This document shows positions 49,144-59,065 of a stretch of 64,000 bases of DNA, one piece after another. The position numbers and the translations under genes are program-made. Below the pieces are notes generated by a model. It ran no database searches and had not been told where the DNA came from. It saw nothing but the letters and a program-made list of their open reading frames with translations. The DNA is from Pachysolen tannophilus NRRL Y-2460 (Eukaryota; Ascomycota; Pichiomycetes; Alaninales; Pachysolenaceae), in assembly GCA_001661245.1 (NCBI GenBank), contig KV454015.1, forward strand, positions 1 to 64,000, read 5' to 3'. Positions within the stretch are counted from its first letter, which is position 1. Each line of letters starts with the position of its first letter.

Positions 49144-49731
49144 TTAATTGGCTTTACCAAAGTAAGCTTTTGATTTTTCAACTTCTGGGATGATTGTATC
49201 AGCACCTGGCTGCCAGTTTGCTGGACAAACCTCACCGTGGATATCGGTGAATTGGAAAGCTTCCAACAATCTATAAGATTCTTCAACGTTTCTACCAACT
49301 GGTAAATCGTTAATAGTGATTTGTCTTAAAGTACCCTTTGGATCAATTAAAAAGATACCTCTAAGAGCAACACCTTCTTCTTCAATCAAGACACCGTAGT
49401 CTCTGGATAAAGTATGGTTGGTATCAGCCAACAATGGAATGTTTACTGGACCTAAACCACCATCTTTTCTAGCAACATTAGTCCAAGCTAATAATGAATA
49501 TTCAGAATCAGTGGAAGCAAATAAAACTTGACAATCTTTAGCAGCAAACTTCTTGGCAGCCTCAGAGTAAGCAATGATTTCAGTTGGACAAACAAAAGTA
49601 AAAGCTAATGGAATAAAAGCCAATAATACCCATTTACCTTTATATTGGTCTAATGAAACTTCTTCAAAAGCACCGTCAACTACTGCAGTCTTTTTAAAAG
49701 ATGGAGCTGGTTTTTGAATTATTGGAGCCAT
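49144..49731 (-). CDS. TSA1: Typical 2-Cys peroxiredoxin Tsa1
   Basis: This 195-aa cytosolic thioredoxin peroxidase has peroxidatic C48 in FTFVCPTE and resolving C169 in GEVCPANW. The GGLG loop (about 91-94) and C-terminal YF (AYFGKAN) make eukaryotic 2-Cys enzymes prone to hyperoxidation, which permits chaperone and signalling roles. It reduces hydrogen peroxide using thioredoxin. Codons are mostly yeast-preferred (GGT, GCT, AAG), as expected for a highly expressed gene. A TATAAAA lies about 120 bp upstream (49850-49856). It is a single gene here, whereas S. cerevisiae has the duplicate pair TSA1/TSA2. Confidence 0.97.
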   Translation of the reverse strand: MAPIIQKPAPSFKKTAVVDGAFEEVSLDQYKGKWVLLAFIPLAFTFVCPTEIIAYSEAAKKFAAKDCQVLFASTDSEYSLLAWTNVARKDGGLGPVNIPLLADTNHTLSRDYGVLIEEEGVALRGIFLIDPKGTLRQITINDLPVGRNVEESYRLLEAFQFTDIHGEVCPANWQPGADTIIPEVEKSKAYFGKAN

Positions 49732-50259
49732 TTTTTAATTTTAATTTTTTTCTTTTCTTTCTTTTTGATAAATAAATCAATCAATTGAATTAATTAACTT
49801 TTTTCAATTTTTATTTTATTTTATTTTAAAAACAGAGAGAATCATGTTATTTTATATCATAAACGCTGATTTATAATTCCTTTTATACCCAAATGCTCTC
49901 GTAGGCCTACATTAATAATTTTGAATTTTCTAGATTTTCTTTTTTGGCCATAAAAAGAGGGTAAATATTGGACGTTTGGGTTGAAATTTACACGACGGTT
50001 GTGCATTTTTTCCTATTACCACATGCTAACGGCTGGCTGGCACCTGGCTGGAAAGTTGCACGGGCTGCCCACGCGGCTCACGAGGCCCACGCGGCCCACG
50101 AAGAAGGCTACTGGCAAAAAAGTTCCTGCCACTATAAACCATCTCCATATATATCTATCTATATATATATCTACATTTTATTAAATAGTGTTTAGGCAAA
50201 AATGGTATTCTTATAAATAATAGAAAAAAAAACCCCCCAAAAAAGAAAATAAATTTAAA
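49732..50259. promoter_or_regulatory. TSA1 promoter with GC-rich repeat island
   Basis: Bases 50031-50051 contain GGCTGGCTGG and CCTGGCTGG, resembling the GGC-rich core sites of Skn7. Bases 50070-50103 are four 9-bp units of the type CACGNGGCY, and the whole island (about 50025-50110) is far richer in GC and CpG than its surroundings. It lies about 300-370 bp upstream of the TSA1 ATG. An open frame across it lacks an ATG. Confidence 0.5.
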
Positions 50260-50975
50260 TTATAATTCGTCCTTCTTTTGAACAGATTCTTTTTCCAATT
50301 CGCCACAATCTGCAATCTTTATTGTAATATCTGGCTTATTGGCACGGTTGGTCTTAACGTTACTAATATAATCAACGATATCTTCACCGTCAATAACTTG
50401 ACCAAATACAACATGCTTACCATCAAGCCATGGAGTCAATGCCGTGGTAATAAAGAATTGTGATCCATTGGTATTTTTACCAGCATTAGCCATTGATAAT
50501 CTATATTTTTTATCATGCTTTAAGATGAAATTTTCATCAGCAAATTTATCACCATAAATTGATTTACCTCCTCTTCCATTATGTAAAGTAAAATCACCTC
50601 TATAATATAAAATTAAAAAAGCTAGTTAGTAATACATAAAAAAAATTTTGTAAAAAAAAAAAACTTGTGAGTTTTCTAAAACACTTACCCTTGAATCATG
50701 AAATCTTTAATGACTCTGTGGAAAGTTGAATCTTTATATCCAAAAGATCCATCATTTGAAATTGCCAATTGTCTGAAATTTTCAACAGTTTTAGGTACAA
50801 CTGATCCAAATAAACCAATAGTAACTCTACCCAATGGTTTATCACCTTCAACAATATCAAAATAAATCTTATTAGTAATTTCTGGATCTTCCTTAGCTTC
50901 AGCAGAAGAAGCAAAATTGAAAAAATAAAAAAGCGATATTAAAACCGCAATTAAAATCGAAATTAATTTCATCAT
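50260..50975 (-). CDS. CPR5: ER-lumen cyclophilin (Cpr5/Cpr2 type) with KDEL signal, spliced
   Basis: This two-exon gene encodes 208 aa. Exon 1 is 50689-50975. The 89-nt intron (50600-50688) has GTAAGT, a perfect TACTAAC (plus-strand 50625-50631) and TATAG. Exon 2 is 50260-50599. The protein starts with a signal peptide (about 1-25, [19 protein letters not shown]). The peptidyl-prolyl isomerase core shows [24 protein letters not shown] and the cyclosporin-contact [10 protein letters not shown]. It ends in KKDEL, an ER-retrieval signal. S. cerevisiae Cpr5 ends in HDEL. Cpr2 and Cpr5 are whole-genome-duplication paralogues, so this single gene is ancestral to both; I use CPR5 because of the retrieval signal. 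A second ATG lies directly after the first. Confidence 0.93.
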
Positions 50976-51368
50976 TAAATAAATTCTATTTAATAAAACT
51001 ATATCTTTCAGTACTATATATATCTTGAGTTTAATTGCTTTTTCAGATAAAAATACCTTTTTTTTTACCACATTTTCACAGAAACTCCAACATAGTTGGA
51101 CGAAACTTTTCAATCTTTAAGCGAAAATCACATCTTTGAACCTTTTTTAGATATTTTTGTATTTGGCAAACGACTTTTGCGTTTTTCTATTGTTTCTATT
51201 GTTTTTATTGTATAATCTGCGAGTTTATGCAAAGTATTATATGAGCCGCAATACTTTTTATTTTATCAATTAGTTTCTTCAACTTGTTGATAGATAGATT
51301 CTTAATTGAATTGTATTTCAATTTTTTTTAATGATTGGTAAAAAACTTGTGTCTTTTTTGTTTTTTTA

Positions 51369-51401
<33 letters not shown>

Positions 51402-52105
51402 AAAACGTTTTGCTCATATCTTTGTAATGTTTTTACTTTTTGTTTGCATATTTGATGTTTCAAATTCTCGTTAGTCTTATTTTCAATAAATCTTGTTCAT
51501 ACATGTCTATTAAGCCATCGGAATTTCTGGAATTCTCCTTTTTCGCAAATTGTTTCTAATATCAATTTTTTAAGTCGCGATCTTGTTCTTCATTGAAAAA
51601 GTTCAATATCAATATTAAATGATTGTTTGTTTGTTTTTTTTTTTTTTTTTTTTTCAAAAACAATCCATAATATGCTGGACTTTTTTTTTTTTTTTCAATT
51701 TCTTCTTTAATAGTTCAATCTAGTTGTCGACCTTTTTAAGTAAGCTCTTATAATAGTAGCCCAGATTTTTTTTCATTTTTGTTCAATTTGAGATTCAACT
51801 GGGAATACATTTTAACAATAAATATTTTTTTTCGGTAACTGCAAAAATTATGCACCTTTTGTTTTTCTTATAATTTCTTTGTAACATTGTGTTATTTTAA
51901 CAATTACCATAAAGAATGTATTTTGAATAGAAGGTCTAAGGTTAGAATTCAACTGATTTTATGTTATTTCAATAATTTTTTAATGCTTGAAAGTAATTAT
52001 ATAAATATGTAGTATCTGTGCTTTCTTGATCATCATATCTTGATATTCTTCTTCGAATACCAGTAATAAAAGAATCAAAAGCCAAAGAAATTAGATAAAA
52101 AAAAA
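50976..52105. promoter_or_regulatory. Long AT-rich promoter region of the wall-protein gene
   Basis: This 1.1-kb region is gene-free, with poly-A/T runs at about 51374-51397, 51636-51654 and 51682-51696. TATATAAA at 51998-52005 is about 100 bp upstream of the next ATG. Long upstream regions are typical of regulated yeast cell-wall genes. The left part is also the cyclophilin promoter. Confidence 0.5.
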
Positions 52106-53608
52106 ATGTACTTTTACAAAGCTTTTTCCGTTTTAGCTTTGGTCAAACTAGTTACTGCAACAAATACGTTTGGTCTCGTTGCTGTTAACGAAAATGCAAG
52201 AAACCTTCAACATCAAATTAGAGTTAAAGATAACTCGTTAGTAATTGATTATGGCTCTTTTGAAGACAATTCGTTAGAAGCAGAAATTAAAGAAGACGGT
52301 TCTTTAAATACTAAACACGGAAAAATTGCACCTCATCCTGCAGGTCATTTAGCAATTACTCAAACAAATTTTGAGAACGTTAAAGGATTCACTATTGAAG
52401 ATGACCTCTTAAAACTTCATGGGTCTTCAAAATTTTTTGCTTGTCCAAGAACAGATAATGAATATACCTATAATGTTGTCAGAATTGAAGGTGACCATGT
52501 TTGTCCTGGTGGATACAGGCTCCAATTATTTTCGGTTTCTAAAGATGAACCGATTTTAGGTTTTGAAAAACGGTTAGAAAGAAGATGGAGTGAAAGCGAA
52601 GATGATGATGATTGCACTAAATCTAGCGAAGTTGTTGCTACAACCACCAAAGAAGAAGATTGTGATGAGTCAGCAACTACATGGTTCGCTACTACTCAAA
52701 GTTGGGAGACTGAAGTTCCTTCAACATCATGGGAAGAAACTTTTGAATCTGTGACAACTGCTGCCCCAGCTTCAACTTGGGCTTCTAACAGCACATTATA
52801 TTCTTCAACGTCTGCTGGAACTTCTTTTGCTACTTCAAGTGAACCCCCTACTGTAGCAGAAACATCAGAAGCAGCAAGTTCAACTGTTTATACTTCAACT
52901 ACAACCGTTACAAGTATCTATAAAACTGTTACTAGCACTATTATAAATTGTGAGACTTCAATTGGTGGAAATATCAGCACTGAAAGTTTTGAATCAAGCG
53001 TCTTTCCAACACCAACCACATTGTCAACTTTACTGCAAAGTTCAAGTGTTAGTGAAAGTTCTGAAGCTCCAACCACTGGAAGCTTGACCACTACTGAAAC
53101 ATTTTCTTCCGAAGTAGGTAATTACAGTACACCACTCACTTCAACTACAATTGCTTCAAGTTTCTCATCAATTGTTCCAGTTAGTTCTACAATTAACTCG
53201 AAGTCGACATTCTTAAGCAGTTTAGTAACTGAAAGTCACTCTATAGTAACAAAAACTTCCCAGTACGTTATTATTCCAACTTCAAGTTCAGCTTTAAATT
53301 CATCTGAATGGATTTCAACTTCTGAATACGAATCATCTTTTGAATGGATACCTTCATCAACCGAATGGAGTTTGGAAAACCCATCAATAACCGAAGAGGA
53401 ATGCGATACAGCTACAAAAACTTATAATCATACATTCACAACTGACGAAGGATGGGAGAGTACCATTGATCCTTCAATTCCAAAACCTGCATTAGATCAC
53501 GATCATGAAAGCACTGAACAGAATCACATTCCTGTTCCGACAAGTACATCTGAAGAAGATTGCGATGAGTCTACTAAAACTGTTGCTCCTACTGTCAGAG
53601 GTGTCTGA
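52106..53608 (+). CDS. Cwp1-like secreted cell-wall mannoprotein, Ser/Thr-rich
   Basis: This 500-aa protein has a cleavable signal peptide (about 1-19, YKAFSVLALVKLVTA). An N-terminal domain (about 22-150) has the Cwp1-like pattern: FGLVAVNENARN, then SFEDNSLEAEIKEDGSL and GFTIEDDLLKLHGSSKFFAC. Candidate Kex2-type dibasic sites EKR and ERR lie near 152-158. The remaining 340 residues are Ser/Thr-rich and probably heavily O-mannosylated. Three acidic Cys motifs recur (EEDCDESA at about 186, EEECDTAT at about 432 and EEDCDEST at about 486). Cwp-type proteins usually end in a hydrophobic GPI signal, but this one ends hydrophilic (VAPTVRGV), so another attachment mode or secretion is likely. The exact role is unknown. 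Confidence 0.78.
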   Translation: MYFYKAFSVLALVKLVTATNTFGLVAVNENARNLQHQIRVKDNSLVIDYGSFEDNSLEAEIKEDGSLNTKHGKIAPHPAGHLAITQTNFENVKGFTIEDDLLKLHGSSKFFACPRTDNEYTYNVVRIEGDHVCPGGYRLQLFSVSKDEPILGFEKRLERRWSESEDDDDCTKSSEVVATTTKEEDCDESATTWFATTQSWETEVPSTSWEETFESVTTAAPASTWASNSTLYSSTSAGTSFATSSEPPTVAETSEAASSTVYTSTTTVTSIYKTVTSTIINCETSIGGNISTESFESSVFPTPTTLSTLLQSSSVSESSEAPTTGSLTTTETFSSEVGNYSTPLTSTTIASSFSSIVPVSSTINSKSTFLSSLVTESHSIVTKTSQYVIIPTSSSALNSSEWISTSEYESSFEWIPSSTEWSLENPSITEEECDTATKTYNHTFTTDEGWESTIDPSIPKPALDHDHESTEQNHIPVPTSTSEEDCDESTKTVAPTVRGV

Positions 53609-54167
53609 TTGACTTTAAAAAGTCAACATTGGAGGCTGGAAACAAAAACAAAACTAAAACTTTAACCAAAACAGAAAGTTCAGAGAAATGGTGAATAATT
53701 ATTATCCAAATTTTGTCTAACTAAATTTTCTATTGGAAAGAGCCAAAAGAAAAAAAAAGAAAAAAAAAGCAAAAAAAGTTATCCGAAATACATAAAACAC
53801 ATAATTTATACCTTTTTTTTTTATATTTTATTTTAATACTTTTAAAACCATTTTTCGTTTGTTTTACCAATTTATATGCGTATTATGGACAACTTCTAAT
53901 ATATATATTTTTTTTTCTGAATTTCACTAAATCGAAAAAACCAGCTGAAAGCTGGAAGAAACAAAGTTGAATGAATAAAATTCTAACAAAATGTTCGTAG
54001 TAAAAAAAAAAACAAAAAAAAAAAAATTAATGGGTGTCAAGCCAAGTTTTCCTCAGTAAAGAGTGAAGCAAAATGAGCTGTAATAGAATAAGATTAAAGA
54101 AACTTTTGAAATATTTAAGAAAACACAAAAAGTGAAAAATAAGATGAAAAAAAAAAAAAAAAACAAA

Positions 54168-54205
<38 letters not shown>
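53609..54205. other. 3' region running into poly-A
   Basis: AT-rich sequence after the wall-protein gene. It includes a small inverted repeat right after the stop (GACTTTAAAAAGTC, about 53612-53625), which could act in 3' processing. A further pair (CCAGCTGAAAGCTGG, 53941-53955) forms a perfect small hairpin. It ends in a long A tract (from about 54167) at the assembly gap. Confidence 0.5.
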
Positions 54206-54755
54206 NNNNNNNNNNNNNNNNNNNNNNNNNNNNNNNNNNNNNNNNNNNNNNNNNNNNNNNNNNNNNNNNNNNNNNNNNNNNNNNNNNNNNNNNNNNNNNN
54301 NNNNNNNNNNNNNNNNNNNNNNNNNNNNNNNNNNNNNNNNNNNNNNNNNNNNNNNNNNNNNNNNNNNNNNNNNNNNNNNNNNNNNNNNNNNNNNNNNNNN
54401 NNNNNNNNNNNNNNNNNNNNNNNNNNNNNNNNNNNNNNNNNNNNNNNNNNNNNNNNNNNNNNNNNNNNNNNNNNNNNNNNNNNNNNNNNNNNNNNNNNNN
54501 NNNNNNNNNNNNNNNNNNNNNNNNNNNNNNNNNNNNNNNNNNNNNNNNNNNNNNNNNNNNNNNNNNNNNNNNNNNNNNNNNNNNNNNNNNNNNNNNNNNN
54601 NNNNNNNNNNNNNNNNNNNNNNNNNNNNNNNNNNNNNNNNNNNNNNNNNNNNNNNNNNNNNNNNNNNNNNNNNNNNNNNNNNNNNNNNNNNNNNNNNNNN
54701 NNNNNNNNNNNNNNNNNNNNNNNNNNNNNNNNNNNNNNNNNNNNNNNNNNNNNNN
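54206..54755. other. Assembly gap (550 N)
   Basis: This run of 550 undetermined bases is flanked by poly-A on both sides (about 54167-54205 and 54756-54782). The gap probably reflects failure across a long homopolymer, and its true length is unknown. Open frames drawn across it are not real. Confidence 0.97.
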
Positions 54756-54813
54756 AAAAACAAAAAAAAAAAAAAAAAAAAAGAAAAGGAAATACAATCC
54801 ATTATACATCTAT

Positions 54814-57063
54814 CTACTCATCTAAATCTTTAGTAAAAGTTTTAATGAATTGAAACGTTTCACTCATCAACGCAACAACTCCATTATTACCTTTTTCTTC
54901 CTCAGTGCCCTTGGTTTTCTTAATAACATTTTTATCATCAGAGAAATAGGCATCTACCTCATTTTCAACTTTAGAAAAACCTTCATCGTAAATTACATTC
55001 CTCAAAGCCAAAATTAATTGAGGAGAGAATTCATTGTACCATCTATGATTCCAAACAGACAATTTAACACAAACATTTAATAATTTTAAATCTATGTCTT
55101 GTATTGATCTTCTAATAAATTCAGGTGTTAATTTAGAATTTTTTTCTTGTGAAGATTGTTCATAATTTTTTAATTTCAGTTTTTCTGCTTGATAATAAGC
55201 TAATACTTTTCTTGAACTTCTAATTGAAAATCTACCAGCTAAAGCTTTTTCAAAAGCGGATGCAGCTTCTTTAAAATTTCTTAGTCTATAGGCAACTAAA
55301 CCTAATAATTCCCATTCTAATGATGTTTTCTCATAAGACATTTGTTGTGCTTGAAAATGTACTTGTTCCGCTTGCCACATTGTATATTGTCTTAAATCTT
55401 CATATAATAACATAAACAAATTATCCAACCATCTTTCACATAATCTTTTTTTCTTAAATTCTTCAATAATCTGTTCACTATTGCTTGCATTTTTACTCTG
55501 TCCGCCAGAATTAACAGATTTTAATGATTGAGTTGTACCATTTGTTACTGAAGTTGATAATGGATGTTGTGATCCTGAAATATCCAACTTACTATTTGTT
55601 GCATCTTTCTTATATTCATCTTCCATAACGAAAACTTTTGCTCTATATCTTAATAAACTTTCCCAGCCAGTTTTATGAACTATTTGAGTTAATAATTCAT
55701 AACTTTTAGAAAAAGTTGTTTTCAAATTATTTGCAGGTAAATTAACTAAAGCAGGATCAACTTGTTTTTGTTCAGCAATAACTTCTTCAGCGTGTAATGT
55801 TGAAACTTCATCTAAAGTGACATCCATTGGTAAAGGTAAATGTAAAGCATTTGGATTTTTAATATTTGTACATCTTCTTAAATGGAATTTTTCCTTATGA
55901 GTAACCATTGGACAAGAATTTAAAGTTAACAAGGCATTTTCAATGTCATTGTTTGCAATATATGTTTTCACCAAGATTGACCAAGGTAAAAATTCTGATG
56001 GAGCAGATCTAACAGCACGCATTGCTGCAACTAATGCATAATCCAATACATTTTTATCAAGACAATATTTTGCTTGTAAAGTTAATAAACTTGCATCTCT
56101 TGGATTTAATTTAATACCATCATGCATTAATTGGACCAGCTTTACTTCTTCATCTTTCATTAATAAGACTTGAACAATTAAGCTTATAACGCTTGGATCT
56201 TTTAAATGTAATTCTTCCAAGATTTTCATAGCATAATCATATTCATTAGTTAATTCCAAGACTTTTAAAAAACAATCAACAAGATAATTATTTGTATTAG
56301 TTGTTAATTGAATAGTTTCATTTGATCCTAATTTATAACCATCAAAGAATAAAGTTTTAAAAGCATCTAAAAAATATCTAACATCTTCAATTGTTTTAAA
56401 ATAATTAATTTTTCTAGTTTCTACCAATTGACCAGTAAAATCTTCTTCTTCATCATCATAAGTCAATATACATCTAACTAAACTTGTTAAATAAGTTTCC
56501 AACCATAATCTATCATTATCTGCAGAATAAGTATCACCATTTATATCTACAAATGATGATTCAATTCTCCCCGGTATATGAACTGTTACTCTAGTATCCA
56601 TCTTACTAAAAGCATTAAATGCACAATATGTAGATTGAATAACATTAAAATGTTTATGCTTACCATACCACAATTGTGGTTGGAAATTAATTACTTGAGC
56701 AATTCCTTGTAAATGAACAGCAACTTGTGCAGCATTTGAAACATCAACTCCAGTATAATATAAAAAAGTTGTAACTTTTTTCTCCGGATTAGACGCTGAT
56801 ACTTTACATAATTGTAAAAGATCTGGTGGTCCTAAATCTTGAATATTAGCCAACCGGGTAGTTCTTTGTTCAATCGATTGGTTTGGATACTCTTCAACTA
56901 CTCTATATTAAATCAATACCATAAAAGAAAAAGAAAAAAAAAAAGCAATGAAAGTTAGTATTTTCCTCTCGTATAAAAATATAAAAATATAAAAAGTACC
57001 AAGAATTATTTCTTATTATCAAATTACGTACTCTGGAATAGATCCTTGAGTTGTTGGAAGCAT
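54814..57063 (-). CDS. BCH1: Exomer subunit Bch1 (ChAPs family), spliced
   Basis: This two-exon gene encodes 706 aa. Exon 1 (57032-57063) encodes MLPTTQGSIPE, the same style as the S. cerevisiae start (MLSQTSIPEV). The 129-nt intron (56903-57031) starts GTACGT, has TACTAAC (plus-strand 56954-56960) and ends ATATAG. Exon 2 (54814-56902) continues with VVEEYPNQSIEQRTTRL, then the ChAPs signature with IQDLGPPDLLQL, a tetratricopeptide-rich core (LPWSILVKTYIANNDIENALLTLNSCPM region) and the conserved KRLCERWLDNLFMLLYEDLR. Exomer carries Chs3 and Fus1 from the trans-Golgi to the plasma membrane with Arf1. The closest match is Bch1 rather than Chs6. Its neighbour TAF9 is also adjacent in S. cerevisiae (YMR236W/YMR237W). 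Confidence 0.93.
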
Positions 57064-57541
57064 TTCTCAGTATTAATATTATAACTCAAAGAAACAATTC
57101 CAAAAAAAAAAAAAAAAAAACAACAACAAATACAATTTACTCCTAATACCAAAAACTTTTATCTAATTGAATTGATGTTGATTTTTAATCCAATTTGTTA
57201 ATTTTACCTTGACCTGAAATAGTTTACTTTTGGTTTAACTTTTACTTATGGTTACTGGTAGTATTTATTTTATTAATATATAAGCTTAAGGAACACAAAA
57301 TTTTATCATAATTTCCTAAACCGGAAACTCAAAACCGAAATAGGCAAAACAAAATAAGCTACGACTTCTTCATTAGGAAGTACTATACACAAATTAAGAA
57401 AGAGTTACTATTTTGGGAAAGAAAGCTATATAAAAAAGACGGAAAAGAAGACGGAAATTTGTGGGTGGTGACCAAAGCAACAGTACTTATTTATTATCTT
57501 CAGTTCTATCTTTGAGAGAGATTAAAGAAGTTGTGTTATCT
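57064..57541. promoter_or_regulatory. BCH1 upstream region
   Basis: AT-rich spacer between the BCH1 start and the last exon of TAF9, with an A run near 57102-57120. No gene is seen. Confidence 0.5.
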
Positions 57542-58188
57542 TCACTTATCATCTTTCATTTCTTCGTCCTAATATGATAATTTGATTTGTTAGTATGCTA
57601 TCTTCTTTGTTTTTTTTTTTGGTTGTTTATTTGTGTACTTACATCACTATATTCTTCATCTTTTAAAGACCAATCTTTAGCTGTAAAACAATATTTTTCA
57701 GGAGGTAATCTTAAACCCCAAGTTGGGATAACTGCTGGCAACGGTTTCTTATTTCTTTCCTGAGCTAGCTCGAGTAAAAGTTCCTTTGGTGGTGTTGGTT
57801 TAAATTGATAATTTGTTCTTGCAGCAATGGCCAATCTAATATCATCTGTTGTAAGTGAAGATCCAGAATTGTTGCTATTACTTGTACTGTTATTTGCCAG
57901 ACGTGAATGGTCATTATATAATATGGCATCTTTTAACACTCCTGAAGTGTACCTATAAGCAAAATCCATCAACTGTAGAGGAACATGGTCTTGATAGCTA
58001 GAAATACCTTGAGTTGCAAATATCAAATGAAGTAATCTTACATCTCTTGGAACATCGTTATTGACATTATTGCTGTTGATACCAGCACCTGAACTGGGAC
58101 CTGAACTGGGACCTGAACTGGGACCTGAATTAGGAACTGAACTCGAACCATTCTGATTACTAGGCACAGGTGGCTGTTCTGCCGTCAT
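57542..58188 (-). CDS. TAF9: TFIID/SAGA subunit Taf9, with intron near the 3' end
   Basis: This 190-aa spliced protein has a histone fold at about 35-125 (PRDVRLLHLIFATQGI, QLMDFAYRYTSGVLKDAILYND, DDIRLAIAARTNYQF) followed by the conserved LPPEKYCFTAKDW. Taf9 pairs with Taf6 in TFIID and SAGA. Exon 1 is 57643-58188. The 74-nt intron (57569-57642) begins GTAAGT, has a perfect TACTAAC (plus-strand 57589-57595) and ends ATATTAG. Exon 2 (57542-57568) encodes only DEEMKDDK. Without splicing the frame would instead end in a basic tail, STQINNQKKKQRR. The acidic spliced tail fits Taf9 better. The N-terminus has a short Gly-Pro-Ser-Ser repeat encoded by an 12-bp tandem repeat (58087-58135). Confidence 0.93.
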
Positions 58189-58358
58189 TAGATCAATAAA
58201 TTGATTGTTTTATTTAATTGATTAAATATTGTTCAATTTAATTAAAAAGTTGAATTTTTTTTAAATTTTTAATTTTTTATATTTTTTTGTATATATAATT
58301 TTCTATTTTTCAATCAAGTCTATAAAGAATAAATACAATTCAAAAAAAGATAACCCAA

Positions 58359-59065
58359 ATGTCAAATAAAGTTATCTATTTTAACAGGTTCCCTGTGACT
58401 AATCAAGTGAGTACTGCTTTCTAAAAAGAAAAAATTGATTTATTTTTATTATCACAGAGGAGGTTTTAAACTAACATCTTTTTACAAAAATATAGGTTTT
58501 TTATGTAAGTGATTTAATAGTACTACTATTACTATTTTATTCATTATTCTTTTATTGAATAATACTAATTTTTTTCAATAATATCAAGAGATCAAAATAT
58601 ACTTATGCTTTGGTGAATTTAAAACCAATTGTTGCAGGTCATGTTTTAATTGTTCCATATAGAGTAGTACCAAGATTAAAAGATTTAACTAAAGAAGAAA
58701 ATCAAGATTATTTTGAAACTTTACAAAAAATTCATCGATTTATAGAATATCTTTATAAAGCAGATTCTTTAAATATTTCTATTCAAGATGGTGCTGCTGC
58801 AGGTCAGTCTGTTCCTCATTTACATACACATATCTTACCTAGATATTTCACAGATGGATATGGTGATGCAATTTATGATAAATTACAACAAAATGGTGAA
58901 AATTTAAACCAAATGTATCAAGAACAACAACAACAACAACAACAGGTACCAACTAAAAAATTGACAGTTCCTGAAGAGAGAATACCTAGAACCATGGAGG
59001 AAATGCAAGTGGAAGCTAAATGGTTAGCAAATGAATTGGAAAAATTTCATTTAGAAAATTGGTGA
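58359..59065 (+). CDS. HNT2: Fhit-like diadenosine polyphosphate hydrolase Hnt2, three exons
   Basis: This 177-aa protein is assembled from three exons. Exon 1 (58359-58406) encodes MSNKVIYFNRFPVTNQ. A 9-nt micro-exon (58496-58504) encodes VFY. Exon 3 (58589-59065) begins RSKYTYALVNLKPIV. S. cerevisiae Hnt2 reads IYFSKFLVTEQVFYKSKYTYALVNLKP, so all three pieces join correctly. Intron 1 (58407-58495) starts GTGAGT with AACTAAC at 58469-58475; intron 2 (58505-58588) starts GTAAGT with TACTAAT at 58563-58569. The HIT triad is visible in SVPHLHTHILPR. It hydrolyses dinucleoside polyphosphates. A Gln run (about residues 131-138) lies in the variable loop. It is divergent from TAF9 across 170 bp. 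Confidence 0.94.

Noticed and set aside
49968-50195. Frame across the GC-rich TSA1 promoter island encoding His-Ala repeats
   Set aside because: It has no ATG start and the repeat is better explained as a promoter element.
54027-54833. Long open frames spanning the assembly gap
   Set aside because: They consist of undetermined bases and poly-A.
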